Shown: piece after piece, positions 11,474 to 23,858 of the stretch
Layout: the number at the start of each line of letters is the position of its first letter
How positions within the stretch are numbered: the first letter of the stretch is position 1
From: Chromera velia
Lineage: Eukaryota; Sar; Chromeraceae
Direction of reading: 5' to 3'
DNA length: 64,000 nucleotides
NCBI GenBank assembly: GCA_018398765.1
Contig: JAHBMJ010003622.1
Coordinates: 24,814 to 88,813, forward strand
Translations under genes and position numbers: made by a program
Notes under the pieces: generated by a model
The model's database searches: none
What the model saw: only the letters and a program-made list of their open reading frames with translations
What the model was told of the DNA's origin: nothing

Positions 11474-14248
11474 CTATAGGCTTGGATTCAATATATACAT
11501 ATATATATCTTTAGGGTTTCCCTAATATAATAATATAAATATAATATATGTATAATATGATATGATGATGATGATGATTGAGGGTTAAATCCTAGATTTA
11601 ATGACGCCAAATCCCAAGCCACTAACAAGGCTTTGAAGACAACCCAGAGCACACATTCATAGGGGGGGGGTGAGGAAACCTGCATGCCAGTTGGATTGAT
11701 TCGCCTCAACTTGCCTAAGCTTATCGACAGAATGGACCTTCTTGAGACAGTCGGCTATAGCTTTGGAACTGCTTCTAGGCAGGATGGTGTACAACAGCAA
11801 CACCATATCCTTCATTTTCTTCTCATTATCAGAAGTGCCTCTCCCGGTTGCACCTGTAACGCGTTGTGCAATCTGTATTCTTATGTCAATGGGCGCTTTC
11901 TGCTTCGCAATTTCGTACAGTTCTTTCAGCCTGTTCCGTTCCCTTTCTGTGTCCTTACACTCCGTCAGGACATGAACCTCATCTTTGATCATACGCGAGG
12001 GGGACAAACATTTATCGCACAGCCGTTCTGGTTGGGTTCTATCTATATCCCCCCCTGTGAGAGCCCTGAAAAGCATACGAAAGCCTGCGGAGGACTGCAG
12101 CAGACTCTTTGGCAGAGGAACAACACTGCACTCTATCATTTCACTTCTCGGACACCATTTCCTTTCATATAGAAGGTGTATGGCCAAACGCTGTCTGGTC
12201 GGATTCTCTGACTGGAAAGGGGAGAGATTTGTAAGGCGAGGGAAAATTCCATCTCTGTCTCTAACGTTTCTAGTTTCTTCTTTCAACCAGTCGGACAGCC
12301 AGGCACCCTTCACGATCTTTTTCGCTGCCCTTTTCCTTCTGCCCTTGCCCTTCCTTTTAAACTTATCCCCCACTGTGCTTGGCAATGGAGGCCATAAAAG
12401 AGAGCAATCTAATGGAACGGCCAGCCATTTTACTGTCTTAACGAAAGGTTCGCATAAGCCAGCCAAGCACTCATTCCACACTGCCTCGGGTAGAGTACGG
12501 TCGATCGATTTGATGCATTGGATGAAGCCCCCACTCAACTTACCAAGTAGAGAACTAAATGGTTTAAGAGAGAGAAAGAGAAGGGAAGGCGAAACAAAGG
12601 AGTGATAAGAGAGACCAAAACAATATCGAACAAAACGTAACTGTAAAGCATCGAGGCAGGCAACATCTGTTTTTCTCAGCGGGATCGTTTTCAGTCCATA
12701 CAGCACGACTGGCAGCCAGAGGGCCTTGAACAAAGTAATTTTAGAAAAGGAAGAAACAAAGCCCAAAGAAGAGAGAGTACTAAACATAGCCCCCAGTGCC
12801 TTCTCTGCCGCCTCAATGCGGGCTTCGACTGTCTTGCTAAGGTCCCCACCCTCAAAAACCTAGTTACCCAAATACTTATATTTACTCACCGCTTCCACTG
12901 GTCTGCCTTCATAAAGAAAAGGGGTCCGGGGCACTAGGTTGGGGTGGGGGGAGGAAAGACGCATAACTTTTATCTTTTTTAAATTTACCTTCAGGCCGTG
13001 CTCCTTACAATAGTCCTCGAGGCGAGACAGACGTTTCTGCAAATTTGAAGCACTGTGGGCAAACAGAACAAGGTCGTCAGCGTACCCGATGCTTTCGATT
13101 AAAACGTCAAACAGTCTGACAGGAGTCTCTCTATCAGTACCCCCAGCCAAGATTTGATTCCTGTTTTCATTATCGGAGCTGACAAACTTATGCAGATTGT
13201 TGATGAAAAGAAGAAAGAGGAGAGGAGAGAGAGGATCGCCTTGTTTTACTCCTTCGCCTTCTGAAAAGCATTCTGTTGCCCCATTCACCCGAGCCTTCAC
13301 CTGACTATACATCAAATGAATCATCCAAACATCGGCTTGGCTTGCTCCTTCCTCCCTAAGCCTTTCTAACATTTTGACCCGAGAAACTGTATTAAACACC
13401 TTGCAAAAATCAATAAACGCGGCAATCAGAGGGCTCTTCTTCTTTTTGGAGCTAAGAATTAACAAAAACAGAGCAGTGAAGGCCTCCCTTGTCCCTACCC
13501 CTTGTCTGAAGCCGAGCTGCCTTTCGTCAATTTTCACCTCTTTCCTGATCTTTAAGTCCATCAATAAAGCAAAAATCTTACCCAGAAGCCTCACAATATA
13601 GATCGGGCGCCATTCGTTACAGTCGAGACTCGGCGGGCCCTTGGGGATGGGAGCAATGCGCAACACATTCCAGCGTTCAGGCCAAAAAGAAAAAAGGTGA
13701 AACAAATTGAAAAAGACAAAGAGCAGCAAGCAGGAGAAAGGAGAAAAACCAAAACATAACGAGAGGTGACAGGGGCTAACCCCATCCAAACCCAACGCCT
13801 TCTTTGGGTCAATTCCTTTCAGTGTTTCCTCAATCGTGTGTATAGAGAAGGCGGGCTGAGAAGGAGGGGAGAAAGCCAGACCAACAGGTGCAGGTGGAAG
13901 ACCAGGACCGTCGAAGACCCTAGCCCAGAACCGAGTGAAGGAAGATAAGATCTATACAAATTTACCCGTGTTTGTGTTTTTTTCTCTCTTAATTCAACCA
14001 CATCCCCCATCTAAACAGAGTAAAACAGAGCAACCTGCCTCTAAATCCTTTTCAAAAACCGTTTTATCAACCAAAAAGACGCGTTATCATCAATTTTTGC
14101 AGGCCGGATCTTCATTCTCTAACTCTGAGATATCTCCGGCCTTTAACCCAATCTTTATCCTCCCATATTACATTAAGTTTATATATGATATTATATTATA
14201 TTATATTAGCGTTTTGTCTAAAATATAATATATATTGAATCCGAGCCT
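11474..14248 (-). mobile_element. 2.8-kb insertion with inverted termini carrying a LINE-type reverse transcriptase
   Basis: The left end (11478-11497) and right end (14229-14248) are inverted copies of one 20-base sequence with a single mismatch, at 14243; four extra bases lie outside the left copy. The insertion is flanked by a perfect 10-base direct repeat, TAGGGGATTG, at 11464-11473 and 14249-14258, and it interrupts a plus-strand reverse transcriptase relict between its LSP box and its YxDD box. Inside, on the minus strand, is a LINE-like polymerase frame. LINEs normally end in poly-A or simple repeats, not inverted repeats, so the boundary structure is unusual. It may be a composite: a terminal-inverted-repeat element carrying a LINE, or a retroelement class with inverted ends. 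Confidence 0.65.
11657..13951 (-). pseudogene. Non-LTR retrotransposon reverse transcriptase with one in-frame stop
   Basis: The minus-strand frame opens after a TAG at 13952-13954 and runs to 11657, broken only by a single TAG at 12860-12862; the same phase continues on both sides. In order it holds KKALGLDGVSPCHL (finger region), PIPKGPPSLDCNEWRPI, LGFRQGVGTREAFTAL, an AFIDFCKVFNTV palm motif with the catalytic Asp, GVKQGDPLSPLLFLLFI, GYADDLVLFAH (the YxDD box, intact), GLKVNLKKIKVM, and YKYLGN at the premature stop. After the stop come VFEGGDLSKTVEARI, thumb-like sequence, a basic patch (KRKGKGRRKRAAKK), and CDKC...H...C, a zinc-knuckle arrangement common at LINE C-termini. No endonuclease domain is visible, so the copy is 5' truncated. 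Catalytic residues look intact apart from the stop. Confidence 0.85.
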
Positions 14249-14771
14249 TAGGGGATTGGGATGCACAGATGATCTGGTCGTTTTTGCGCACTATGTCTTC
14301 GATCTGCAGGTGAAATTTGATGCACTGCATGCATATTGTGAACAATGGGGGCTGAGAGTCAATTTACTAGGTCAATTTAAGAAAGACAAAAATCCTTCGG
14401 CTTTCGGAGGACTCGGACCTTTATGAGGGGAGGGTTCTTTATGGGGGGAAGGAAGTTGACAGAACGAAGGAATATAAATATTTGGGGTGTATATTTCATG
14501 AGGGGGGAGACTTAGTTCAGTCAATTGATTCGTGATTGCACAGTGCAGGAAAGGCTTTGGGGGTAGTGATCGGCCTCGCATCTAGCCTTGCATCGAGTAT
14601 GCTAGGGCTATCTCTGGAAGCAAAGGTGCAACTTCAGAAAGCGTGCTGGGAGCCGATTGCTTTATATAGTCTTGAATGCCTTCCAGTTAAACAGACCGAT
14701 TGGGAAGCGATCGATAATTTTCGTTTACGTTTCGTTCATTGGGCTGCTCGCCTCCCTTTCCAAAGCCTCTG
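14249..14771 (+). pseudogene. Right half of the split reverse transcriptase relict
   Basis: Resuming after the insertion, the plus strand reads RGLGCTDDLVVFAH, a degenerate YxDD box with Cys for Tyr, then YCEQWGLRVNLLGQF. A frameshift follows, then KEYKYLGCIFHEGGDLVQSI in another frame, a stop, and AGKALGVVIGLASSLASSML through a tail ending FVHWAARLPFQSL. These are the palm-to-thumb motifs of a non-LTR reverse transcriptase. At least one frameshift and two stops make it non-functional. It pairs with the segment at 11242-11473. Confidence 0.75.
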
Positions 14772-14964
14772 AATTCTGTATCTTCTCTGCCTCAATCTGC
14801 CCCTTACCCGTGTACTCTTATGCGTCTGCTTTGCCAACTTCTGGATCTCCCTCAGTCGTTCCCTTTTCCCGATCTCGCAAGCCCTGCTGAGTGTATGGAA
14901 GGGACCTAAGGGGCAATGAGTCAACGACAGAAAAGGACAGTTATCAGTTTGAGCTTCTCATCTT

Positions 14965-15410
14965 TTATACTTTTTGCACAACAATTATGCACACTTTAAT
15001 GTGTAACACTACAGGATTGGTATAGTAACGACAGAGAAGGATAATGAGCAATTTGTATAAGTAGGCTGATCTTGAAATGCTGATCTCTTTTCCACTGCAG
15101 GCCTCCAGAAATAACACCTCCAAACAGAATCTTTTTATGCAAGCCAAGATAAGAGACGCAGTAGGGAGGGATTGCATCAAGAGAAGTGAACAAGGGGATG
15201 GCTCTCGTTTCACTCTGACTGCTCATCTTTCTGGCCTTTAAAGGGCCTTCCTTTCCTCCTCCAGATCCTGCCTTTTCCTTCTCTCTTCTCGTTAGGGGGA
15301 GAAGGTTAGAGTCTTTGGTCTTCTCAAAAAGCTGTTTCATGAGCAAGTTGAACTGCTGATAAAGGTTCTCGCCCTCAACAGACAAGGCGAAGGGACAGGC
15401 GCGTTACCCA
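14965..15410 (-). pseudogene. Unrecognised relict open frame beside the retroelements
   Basis: A minus-strand frame of about 135 codons opens after a TAA near 15410 and has no ATG near its start. It reads as ordinary protein (ENLYQQFNLLMKQLFEK, then a basic Lys/Gly-rich stretch, then TSLDAIPPYCVSYLGLHKK). I recognise no domain. It sits between the decayed reverse transcriptase and AT-rich sequence, so a retroelement fragment is more likely than a host gene. Confidence 0.25.
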
Positions 15411-16631
15411 AAACTTTTTGCAGGGAGCCTTCATGTGTGGAAAGAAGGAAGGTCGGCGATCTCTTTCATAGATTGTCGATGTCTCCCTGATGGTTCGCTG
15501 TAAGAAGAAAGCTGCAGTCTATGGGAAGACTGTCAAACGATGTGCGGACAGGTCCCACACTGCGTCAAATAGCGGGTTCAGGCATAGAAGAAGCTGATCT
15601 GAGCCTTATCAGAGCGAGATAGACACAAGAAACTAACTTATTATGGAAGTGCTTGCAAACGCAGCCAGAAGATGCAGTTACAACTATCCGGGAGCTTTGT
15701 TTTTTAATCTGTTTACCCTGTTGAATGCTAACAATTCGTCTTCTTCCACTTTCCAATTTCTTCTCTAAATTGATTAAAATTACAGACCACGTCCTCAGTT
15801 ATTGAGTAAGTCTTGCTTTGGCCTACAGTCTCTCGCTTCAGAGCTAGGCTCAATCAAAGATATGTATGATATGGACTGCTAGGAGCTCAGCTCCACCGGC
15901 TTAGTCATTCATTCATTTCATTCATTCACTAGGCTATTCATCGTATCTAGATGTATGTGCATGTCTAGACACATATGTAGTTAGATGTATAATTTAATCT
16001 ATTACCATTAATTTTGACCACGTCGATCTAGAATTTAATTAAATCTAGAATTAAATTCAACCCTGTGAACCTAGCTGTGAACTACTGTAAACAAATGATT
16101 GCCCAATTGAAAAAACTTGCATGTTGGCTACTAGGTTGGCTAGCATGTTGGTGTTGAATAATACGAAAGATCACATTAGTCCCGGGATTTCTTGTAGCAC
16201 AACTTCTTCATTTCTTTCAAATCAATTGTTGAGGCTTTGACGCTCTCATTTCTTCCAAGCACTGTCGCAACTGCATGACAGAAAAAGAGCAGAGTCAGGC
16301 ATATGGTCAGGTACATGAATTTATGCATCACAACATTCGAATTTGACAAGCTCGTTTCAAAGATTGCGATGCAGTCCTGCCAGTTAGCCAACATAGCTGC
16401 TTCACTTCCACATTCAAGCCAATGAACCATCCAGCCTGAGATACACAGGGATGACACGCTTTTGACTCTACTACTGAAGATCTTGAGTCATTCATCGATC
16501 ACCAAAACAGTGTACATTCGGCTCGAAACAAATTGACTTGATCTTCATGCACACACGCACACATCACTGGACCGATGGGAGAAAGGCTTCTAAGTTTCTT
16601 TGGAACCCGTCTGTTTCAAGAATGACTCAAA
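15411..16631. other. AT-rich intergenic sequence with a (CATT)n-tailed repeat
   Basis: No gene is supported. 15871-15930 carries a short segment ending in CATTCATTCATT repeats that resembles 59191-59268. 16176-16457 on the minus strand is an open frame containing a hydrophobic stretch (MYLTICLTLLFFCHAVATVL), but I found no splice join to the coiled-coil gene upstream and no clear start, so I leave it unassigned. Confidence 0.4.
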
Positions 16632-19600
16632 CTAAGCCAAAATGTTGCAAGAAAGTCTAGTACTCTCACGCAGTCCAATGCACTCAGCGCACTGCTCTCC
16701 CTGTTGCACGAACAAGTAAAACCTGAAGCTGCTCAGCGGCTGGCTGAATCTATCTGTCTGTCTACCCACCTGCCTGCCTGTCTGACTCAAACAACAACTG
16801 TCTGTCTGTCTGGCTAGCTCACCGTCTGCAGTTCTTCTGGAGACCTCCCCTTGATCTGGTCGAGGAACCCCTTCATTCTCTCCTCGATGGCTGCCTGGAG
16901 AGCCCCGGCCTGCATGAATGGGCGGATTCATTCTTTCAGCGAAGAGGCAATCCATTCATTCATTCTTTGGATGACATTCACAGGCACGGAAGAAAATGGA
17001 AATGATGCAAAATAAGGGTCCGTAGATGATGGAAGAGCGGTCAGAAAGAAATGTTTCTACGGTCGTTCAAGTCTGTGGAGAAGAAACTCACCATGCAGCA
17101 TGCAGGGATTTTCTGAGAGGGAGGGAGGGACGGAAGCCATGCGCCACTCTCATTTCATTCATAATCTCGAGAGTGAGAGTGAGAGAGAGAGAGAGACAGA
17201 GAGAAAACGATCGAATTACGAGGTGCATGCATATGCATGAACGGATCCCCGTAAATTCCTGCAGGAAGTAATTCGCACAATTGTGTTCAAACGCGTTCAT
17301 GCCTAAAAACAAATCGAAAGGACGCTATTTTGACGTAAGAATCGGAATTTCAACGAGCTTACGGATTTCAGGAAATGAATAACAGACCTGATCTGCAGAC
17401 AGATGAACGTCCACATCTTCATCATCAACGTCCTCCTCCATTCCGCTGCCCATCCCCCCCCTCTCCAGATCTTTCTCTTCCTCTTCCTCCTCTGCACTTT
17501 CTCCTCCTCCGTTTGCTGACTGCTCTTCCTCTTCTTCATGGTCGTCTTCCGACTCTGAATGCTCCCACGTCCGTCTCGCTGCACTTGTTTTGTTGAACGC
17601 GCTTCTCCGGCTGTTCAGAAGGCTTTCTTCAATCGGCAGCTTTCCTCGTTGTTTCCCCTCCCCTCCCCCCCAACGTGCCCTAGGTCCCTTTTTTTGATAC
17701 AATTCTTCAAATTCCAATCTCTCAGAGTCCATTTGTGGGCCCCCTTTCGCTGCTGGTCTTGCTGTGCATGGAGATGGAGAGAAAGAGGAAAGGGACGGTT
17801 TACGAGGGTCCGATGCCCTCTGCTCGTCGAGAGTTGTGTCCAAGTCTGCTTGCGTCAAATCGATCAAATCCTTCCCCCCCTCCCTCTCCTCCGCCCAGGT
17901 TCCCAACCGATTGAGACCTTGAAACTCCGGAGGGGACTCGGGGGACGATTGGGGGGCGGCGGTGACGGGGTGTCTCGTTGTGGAGGGGTTTTGGTATTTG
18001 GAGTCTTCTCTCTCTTGGCGAGTCTGTTTTTTTTCAGAGGCAGGCACTGAAAATGGGTCTCTCGCCGAGGAGAATGGGTCTTGGTCCCTATCATCTTCCC
18101 CTGCGTCAAACAGCAGATGAAACGCTTGTTGTCCTCCGATATTTCGCCATGACTTTTCTGTAGATTTGATTGTCTCTGCCTTGTTGCCGCCCTGTTTTCC
18201 TTGAGCCCTCCCCCTTGGGGCTGCAGCAACTCCGCTCTCCTCTGTTCTTCTCGCTTCATTTGAGGAAACCCTGGGGGGAAGCGCAGATGTCTCCATCTCT
18301 TCCTGAGGCGGGATGTTCAAACTGCCAATTGGTGCTGAGGCAGAGACTGCAGAGGAGCCCGCAGTCGTATCCAGACCTCCAGTCAGGGGAAAGGGAAAGG
18401 GTGCCTCGTGGGTGGATTTGGGAGAGGCCGCTTTTGCTGCCCCTTGAAAGCGAAAAACCATGTGATTCTCAGCTTTCCGGGGCACGTCTTCTTCCCTGAA
18501 CCCCAAATTTATTCCTGCACTTCCCTTTTCTTGTCTAGCGGAGCTCTTGTGAGACGATACCTGTGAGTCACGTTTCGTGACACGAGATGAGTTTTTTCTA
18601 TTCATCTCTTCATCTTGCATGAGGTCCCTGAATAGTTCGGACGGCAACTCTTCAGTCTCCCTCACGTCGTCGGTCTGTAATCCGAGGAGAGCGTCGAGGC
18701 TCAGGCGGGAACGGCCCTTGTGAGCAGCGTCTCCTGCGTTCTCAAGTCTCTCATGAGATCTGACAGGGAGGTCCTGAGAGTCGGGCTGTTGGGGCTCTGT
18801 TCCAACCTGTGTCGGGTCTCTGTGGGAACGTTGGGGGAGGGGACGGGGGGCACCTGTGTGAAGTGGTCCCGCCAGCCTCCTGTTCGTAGTGGGGCGATCT
18901 GGGTAGAGGGCATTGGGCACCCCTGACAGCATTTGTGCCGACATCGTTCTCTGACGTCTTTCGGTGTCTATCGAGGGGCTGAGAGTGTGGACTTCTTCAT
19001 GGTCGTCCTGTTGCTGTTGCATGGGGTTTTCTTCTTTTTTGTCTCCTTTCATTTTCCTCCTGTTGACTTGAGATGCGACGCCAGAGAGAAGGGAGGCAAT
19101 TCTGTCGGGGCGGGAAATTGAGGCGGTGTTTGGCTGTGTGTGCGTTGCAAGGGGTGTCGTTTTGGGCTTGGGCTGATAGAATTCTCTCTCCTCTGCTCTT
19201 TCTGCCCCTTCCCTGAATTCCCCAGTGCGCCCATGCTTTCTTTGCGCTTTTTGAGTGCTGGAGAACGAGAGGGAGAGGGGAGAGGTCCCGGGGTCCTGCA
19301 TGTTGATGGGGTTTGTTGCAAGAAGGGGCTGTACCTGAGGGGGCGTCGGGCTTCCAGAGGCAACAGAAATCGCCGTCAGATTTTGCATCTGCAACAGAAG
19401 AGAGAGAGAGAGAGAGAAAAGCGAGGAACAGAGAGAGAGAGAGAGAGACAGAGAGGCAAGGCAAAGTCCATAGGTAATTTTTAGTTCTTCGCGAGTCTCG
19501 CATTGAGAGCCAGACCTATCTTTTGTCCACACAAATGCGACTTGAGATCATATTCGAAAAGCTTTTGTTTGCAAATTATCAACAGACACAGGTACACTTC

Positions 19601-20772
19601 TGCTTGCGCAGAAATCTGTCCCTGAACGACATTAGCGACCAAGAGGTTTTGATATGCATGCACCCATGCAAATGGTTGACCAGCCACCGACTAGGGCCCC
19701 GACTGCATGGCTTGGCTTGCTGACTTTTTTGAGGATCGCCTTCTCCCTTTGGAGAGACTCCAGCTCCGCGTTTTTTGTGTCCGAGAGACTCCGGAGAGAT
19801 GCCTTCTCCTCCTCAAGTGCCTGCAGGCAGCATCAATGAAGTCAAATGTCCCTCCCACATCGGAAAGGCACATATGCTGAAGAATCATGAATCAGCGGAC
19901 TATTCCTCTTGTTTCCAGCACCTTTTCTAGCTCAAAGCACACAAAAGAGAGTTTCAGGGCCTTCGCAAGACTTCACCAGCCTATGGATTGTCAACACCTT
20001 CCAGCCATCTTGCATGCATCGGCGATCGAGCGAATGGGACGTCTTTCCAGGTCTGTCTGCCTGGATGAATGACGACAAAGAGACTTACCTTTCTGTCTGC
20101 GTCCACTTTCTCCTGCTGGAGAATCAGATCCTGTCGGATGCTTTCCAGTCGGTCGGCAGCTCGGATCTGCAGAGAGCGGAAGGAAGGAGTGACGGAGGGG
20201 AAGAGGGTGTGAAATGGTTTCATAAAATAAAAAAGGCAGAGAGACAGACAGAAAATTGACAGAAAGGTGTGATCCGACGAAAAAAGAAAAAAGAGGGGGG
20301 GGAAATGGAGCATTCACTTACACTGACGACCAAAAAAAAGTATCGAACAGTATAGGAAAAGAGTCGCACACGCACCGAGTTTTTTGCTTCATCTCATGGA
20401 GACTGTTGAGAGGAAGGGATGGCGTAAATCTTAGACATTTTCTCGCATAAATCTTAGACAAACTCACCACTCTTTCTCTTTCCTCTCGTTGTGCAGCCGC
20501 ACCACAATCTCTCAGAAGAGTCTCTGCCCGACTTGTTCTCTCTTTGAGCTCTGACACTTCCCCCTCTGCCCTCTCGCTTTGCTCTCTTCTCTCCTTTTCG
20601 GAGCTTTCCAGAGATCTGCGAAGTCTCTCTGCTTCAAGACGATACTGCTCTGCACCTGCCATTGCGACCTCACGCTTCGCCTCTGCCTCCATCAAGTGGA
20701 ACTGCACACACACACACACACACACACAAATCTATATGTATATACATGTATACATACACGTACACATACACG

Positions 20773-20847
<75 letters not shown>

Positions 20848-22164
20848 ATATCTGTCAGTCAGTCAGGATAAGCGGCGGAGTTAAAAAGGTGAGTGCCTTG
20901 AAATGCTTCGCGAACAACCTCAAAGGTGAGTGCCTTGACTTTAATGCCGCAATATGATTTTCTATTTTTTTTTCAATTTATTCGGAATAATCCGTCACCC
21001 CCTCAACCTGCCTTACGAGTCTTTAGAAAAAATGAGAAAAATGTTGCACTTTTAGCGGAAAGTCACGCACTTGAGTAAAGGAGCCGAAGTTTCTTACTGC
21101 ATGCCACTGAGCCCATCCGCTCTGCCAGACTTACTTCCGCGCGCAAGGCGCGCGATCTGACTTGTATGTATATATATGTATACACGTACACAGACACATA
21201 CAGACACATATACAGACACACACACACGCGCGCGCGCGCGCAAATGATCTCAAAAGGTGATTGTGTGAAGAAAACGTTCTCAAAGCTTTTGGGTATCTGC
21301 TTGTGTCAGACAGAATTTTCAACCGTGACTTTCAAAAACAGACGTGGTTTACAGGCAGTGAGGTAACCACGCGACTCTCTTTCACACACCAATACATGAT
21401 TTTCTTTACGCTCTTCACATTCCTATTGTGAGTATGCATTCATCTCATGGAGACCGATCTATACTTTGCGAAGCGGGACTGCTCGTGAGGATAGAAGGGT
21501 TTTGCAACTCCGTCCGGCTTGCGATTTTATTTGTTTGCAAAACTCTCATTGAGCAGCGTATCGTTTTAGGACGGAGGATAGAGGGGAAGATAGACAGACC
21601 TCCTTTGCTCTCAACTGTTGCAGCAGGGCTTCTTGTCTTGCTTCCAAGGCCTCTCGCCTAACCGCCTCCTCCCGAGATGCCGCAGCTCTCTCTTCCCTCG
21701 CCCTCTCCTCTCCCCTCGAGCGCTCGTCACAGATGCTCTTCTCCAAAGACGATAGCTCGGCACGCAGAGAAACCTCAGAACGTTCTCGCATACGGGTCTG
21801 CACTCAGGAGCAAAAGGGAATGAGGAAGACCCGAATTCCCTAGAGAAGCGTAAAAGCACTCAAACATGCTTGTGTCCCTCTTGTCGGGAACTGATGAGGC
21901 TTCAATAGAAAGAATTCTTACGAAGCGACCGACCGACCGACCGACCAATTCTTCTTCTTTGTGTCGATTTTGGAGACGGAGCTTCTCCATCCCCATTCGC
22001 TGGGCCTCCTCCAGCTGGAAGACCTGTGCCTGCATACAAACACATGCGAACCCACACACACACACACACACAGAAGTGCATGTCCATACAGAGAGGCTCT
22101 TCGTCAATTCCACATTCTTTTCCTCCTCTCCTTCGTTTGAGACAGACAGGGTACGCGCACCCAT

Positions 22165-22198
<34 letters not shown>

Positions 22199-23858
22199 TT
22201 ACGTGCACCGGCTGATGAAAAGGATTGGACAGCAGATGTACACACGCCTCTTGCAACCCGCAGAAACAAGAAGGAAGTGCAAGCAGAAAGGGCAGAGGTG
22301 AAGCAGAGCCAAGTTTGGATGGAAGCACGCTGGTCGCGTGGAGCAAGGGTCGGTCTCTCAGAATTTAATTCATAGTTTTTTTTCTTCAGCATACCTGTCT
22401 TCATTTCAACAAAACTTCCTCTCAACTCACCCTGTATTCTTCTCTCACGAGCTCGATTTTCTTTTCTACGTTCTTCTCAACTGCCAGGCGCTTGCTCTCC
22501 TCATCCCTTTTGGCTCTCAGAACCTCAGCTGCCCTTGCGAGAGCCTTCCGAAGTTGCGCCCCGATCTCCTCAACCTGTCTTTCCAGGTCTGCATGCAGTG
22601 TCATCCATCGACCAGCAGAATGAATGAACAATCAATGAGGAGAGCTGATAAGCTTTTGGATGCGTTTCCTGTTCCCTCAAATCTTGTGACAGAAAACACC
22701 AGATCAAGAGAGAGTGCTGTGGTGCAGCAAGCAGGAAGAGTGTCGCGTTGGAGGCACTGTCGGAACTTTCTCCTCACATATTCGATAGACGGATACATAG
22801 ACAGACAAAGCACAGTGCCCCCCAGCCCACCCCCTTGACCGACCGACCGACCGACCTCTGATTTCTCGTCTCTTCTCTGCGAGCTCTTCCCTGAGTGAGT
22901 TGTTCTCTCTCTCGATCGAATCGAAGCTTGAAAGCTTCTGTCTGACCATCTCCTCCTGCAAGCAAGAAGCAGCGCAGAAGAAAAGGCAGGTGAGCAGGAC
23001 CAAGGGGGGGGAAGGGAAGTGTTCAGCTGAAGGTGTTCTTTCAGGGGGCGTTTGTCTTCCTGGTCGGCCCTGTCTTTCTCCAGCGCGCTGCTTTTCTGTC
23101 TATCTTTCAGTCTCTCTGTCTGCCTGGTTGTCTTTTCATTGTTTGGATTGGATGTCATTCATCTGATCTTTTTTTGAAGGACTGCAACGTACACTGATGT
23201 GATGAGGAGGTAAGGGAGATGTGATGCGAGAAAAAATGACCTGGAACTGATTTCTTCGATGCGCGTCTGGATCGGATTCTGATTGAATCCTCTGTATGAG
23301 GTCCGGGGGCAGGACAGAGAGGAGAGAACGGGAGGGATTTCCATTCCTTCTCTTGTCCCGATCTTCGATGTGCTGCACAGAGGGAGATCCTGGAGGCCCT
23401 TCTCCCTTTGGCCCCGTGGCTCCAGAGAAATTCTCGTCCTCAATGTAGGCGGAGGAGACGCCCGTGAGAGACCCGAAAAGAGAACTCCTGCATGCAAAAA
23501 GGCAAAAAAAGGGAGGAGCAGACTGAACGGCATATACTGATCCGTGCGTGTGGGTATGTGGGTGTGTATGTGCGTCTGCGTCTTCAGAGTCTCTATTTGT
23601 ATATCTACATGTATATGAAACTATATGTACGTACATTTCTGACCGGGAAAGAGAGCTGAAACAAGGTCCTAGTGAGTCAGGAAGTGAGTTACTAGGTCTG
23701 AGCACATCATTTGTACGTATATATAAGTCAAACATCGTGTGAAGAGAACTCTTGCTTACTTACTTTTCGATTTTTCTCCTCAGTTCTTTTCTTCGGAGAG
23801 CCGCTGCCCTTACTGCCCTCGCAGTAGAAGACTCAGTGATGTCCCGTGGAGGCGGCAT
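16632..23858 (-). CDS. Large coiled-coil protein, about 12 exons
   Basis: Exons read from high to low coordinate: 23858-23764, 23487-23241, 22955-22856, 22588-22431, 22029-21946, 21797-21600, 20701-20468, 20166-20089, 19820-19725, 19388-17388, 16909-16823, and a tentative last exon 16700-16632. Phases agree at all eleven junctions; total about 1,148 residues. Residues 1-114 start [20 protein letters not shown] and are disordered. Exons 3-9 (residues about 115-440) are charged heptad-rich coiled coil ([58 protein letters not shown]). The 2,001-nt exon is a 667-residue disordered region ending in acidic runs. Exon 11 ([20 protein letters not shown]) is helical again. Introns 3 and 5 begin with GTCGGTCGGTCGGTCGG. 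No enzymatic domain is seen; a cytoskeletal or basal-body scaffold is possible, but function is unknown. The last exon is the weakest part. Confidence 0.75.
20706..20845. repeat. (CA)n microsatellite cluster in an intron
   Basis: CA/TG dinucleotide runs broken by TATACATGTATACA and CGTACA segments, at the 3' end of the intron before the seventh exon of the coiled-coil gene. On the minus strand the GT-rich run leads directly into the TGTGCAG acceptor at 20702-20704. Confidence 0.9.

Noticed and set aside
20544-20957. Poly-Thr/His frames from the CA repeats
   Set aside because: They are readouts of a (CA)n microsatellite inside an intron of the minus-strand coiled-coil gene.
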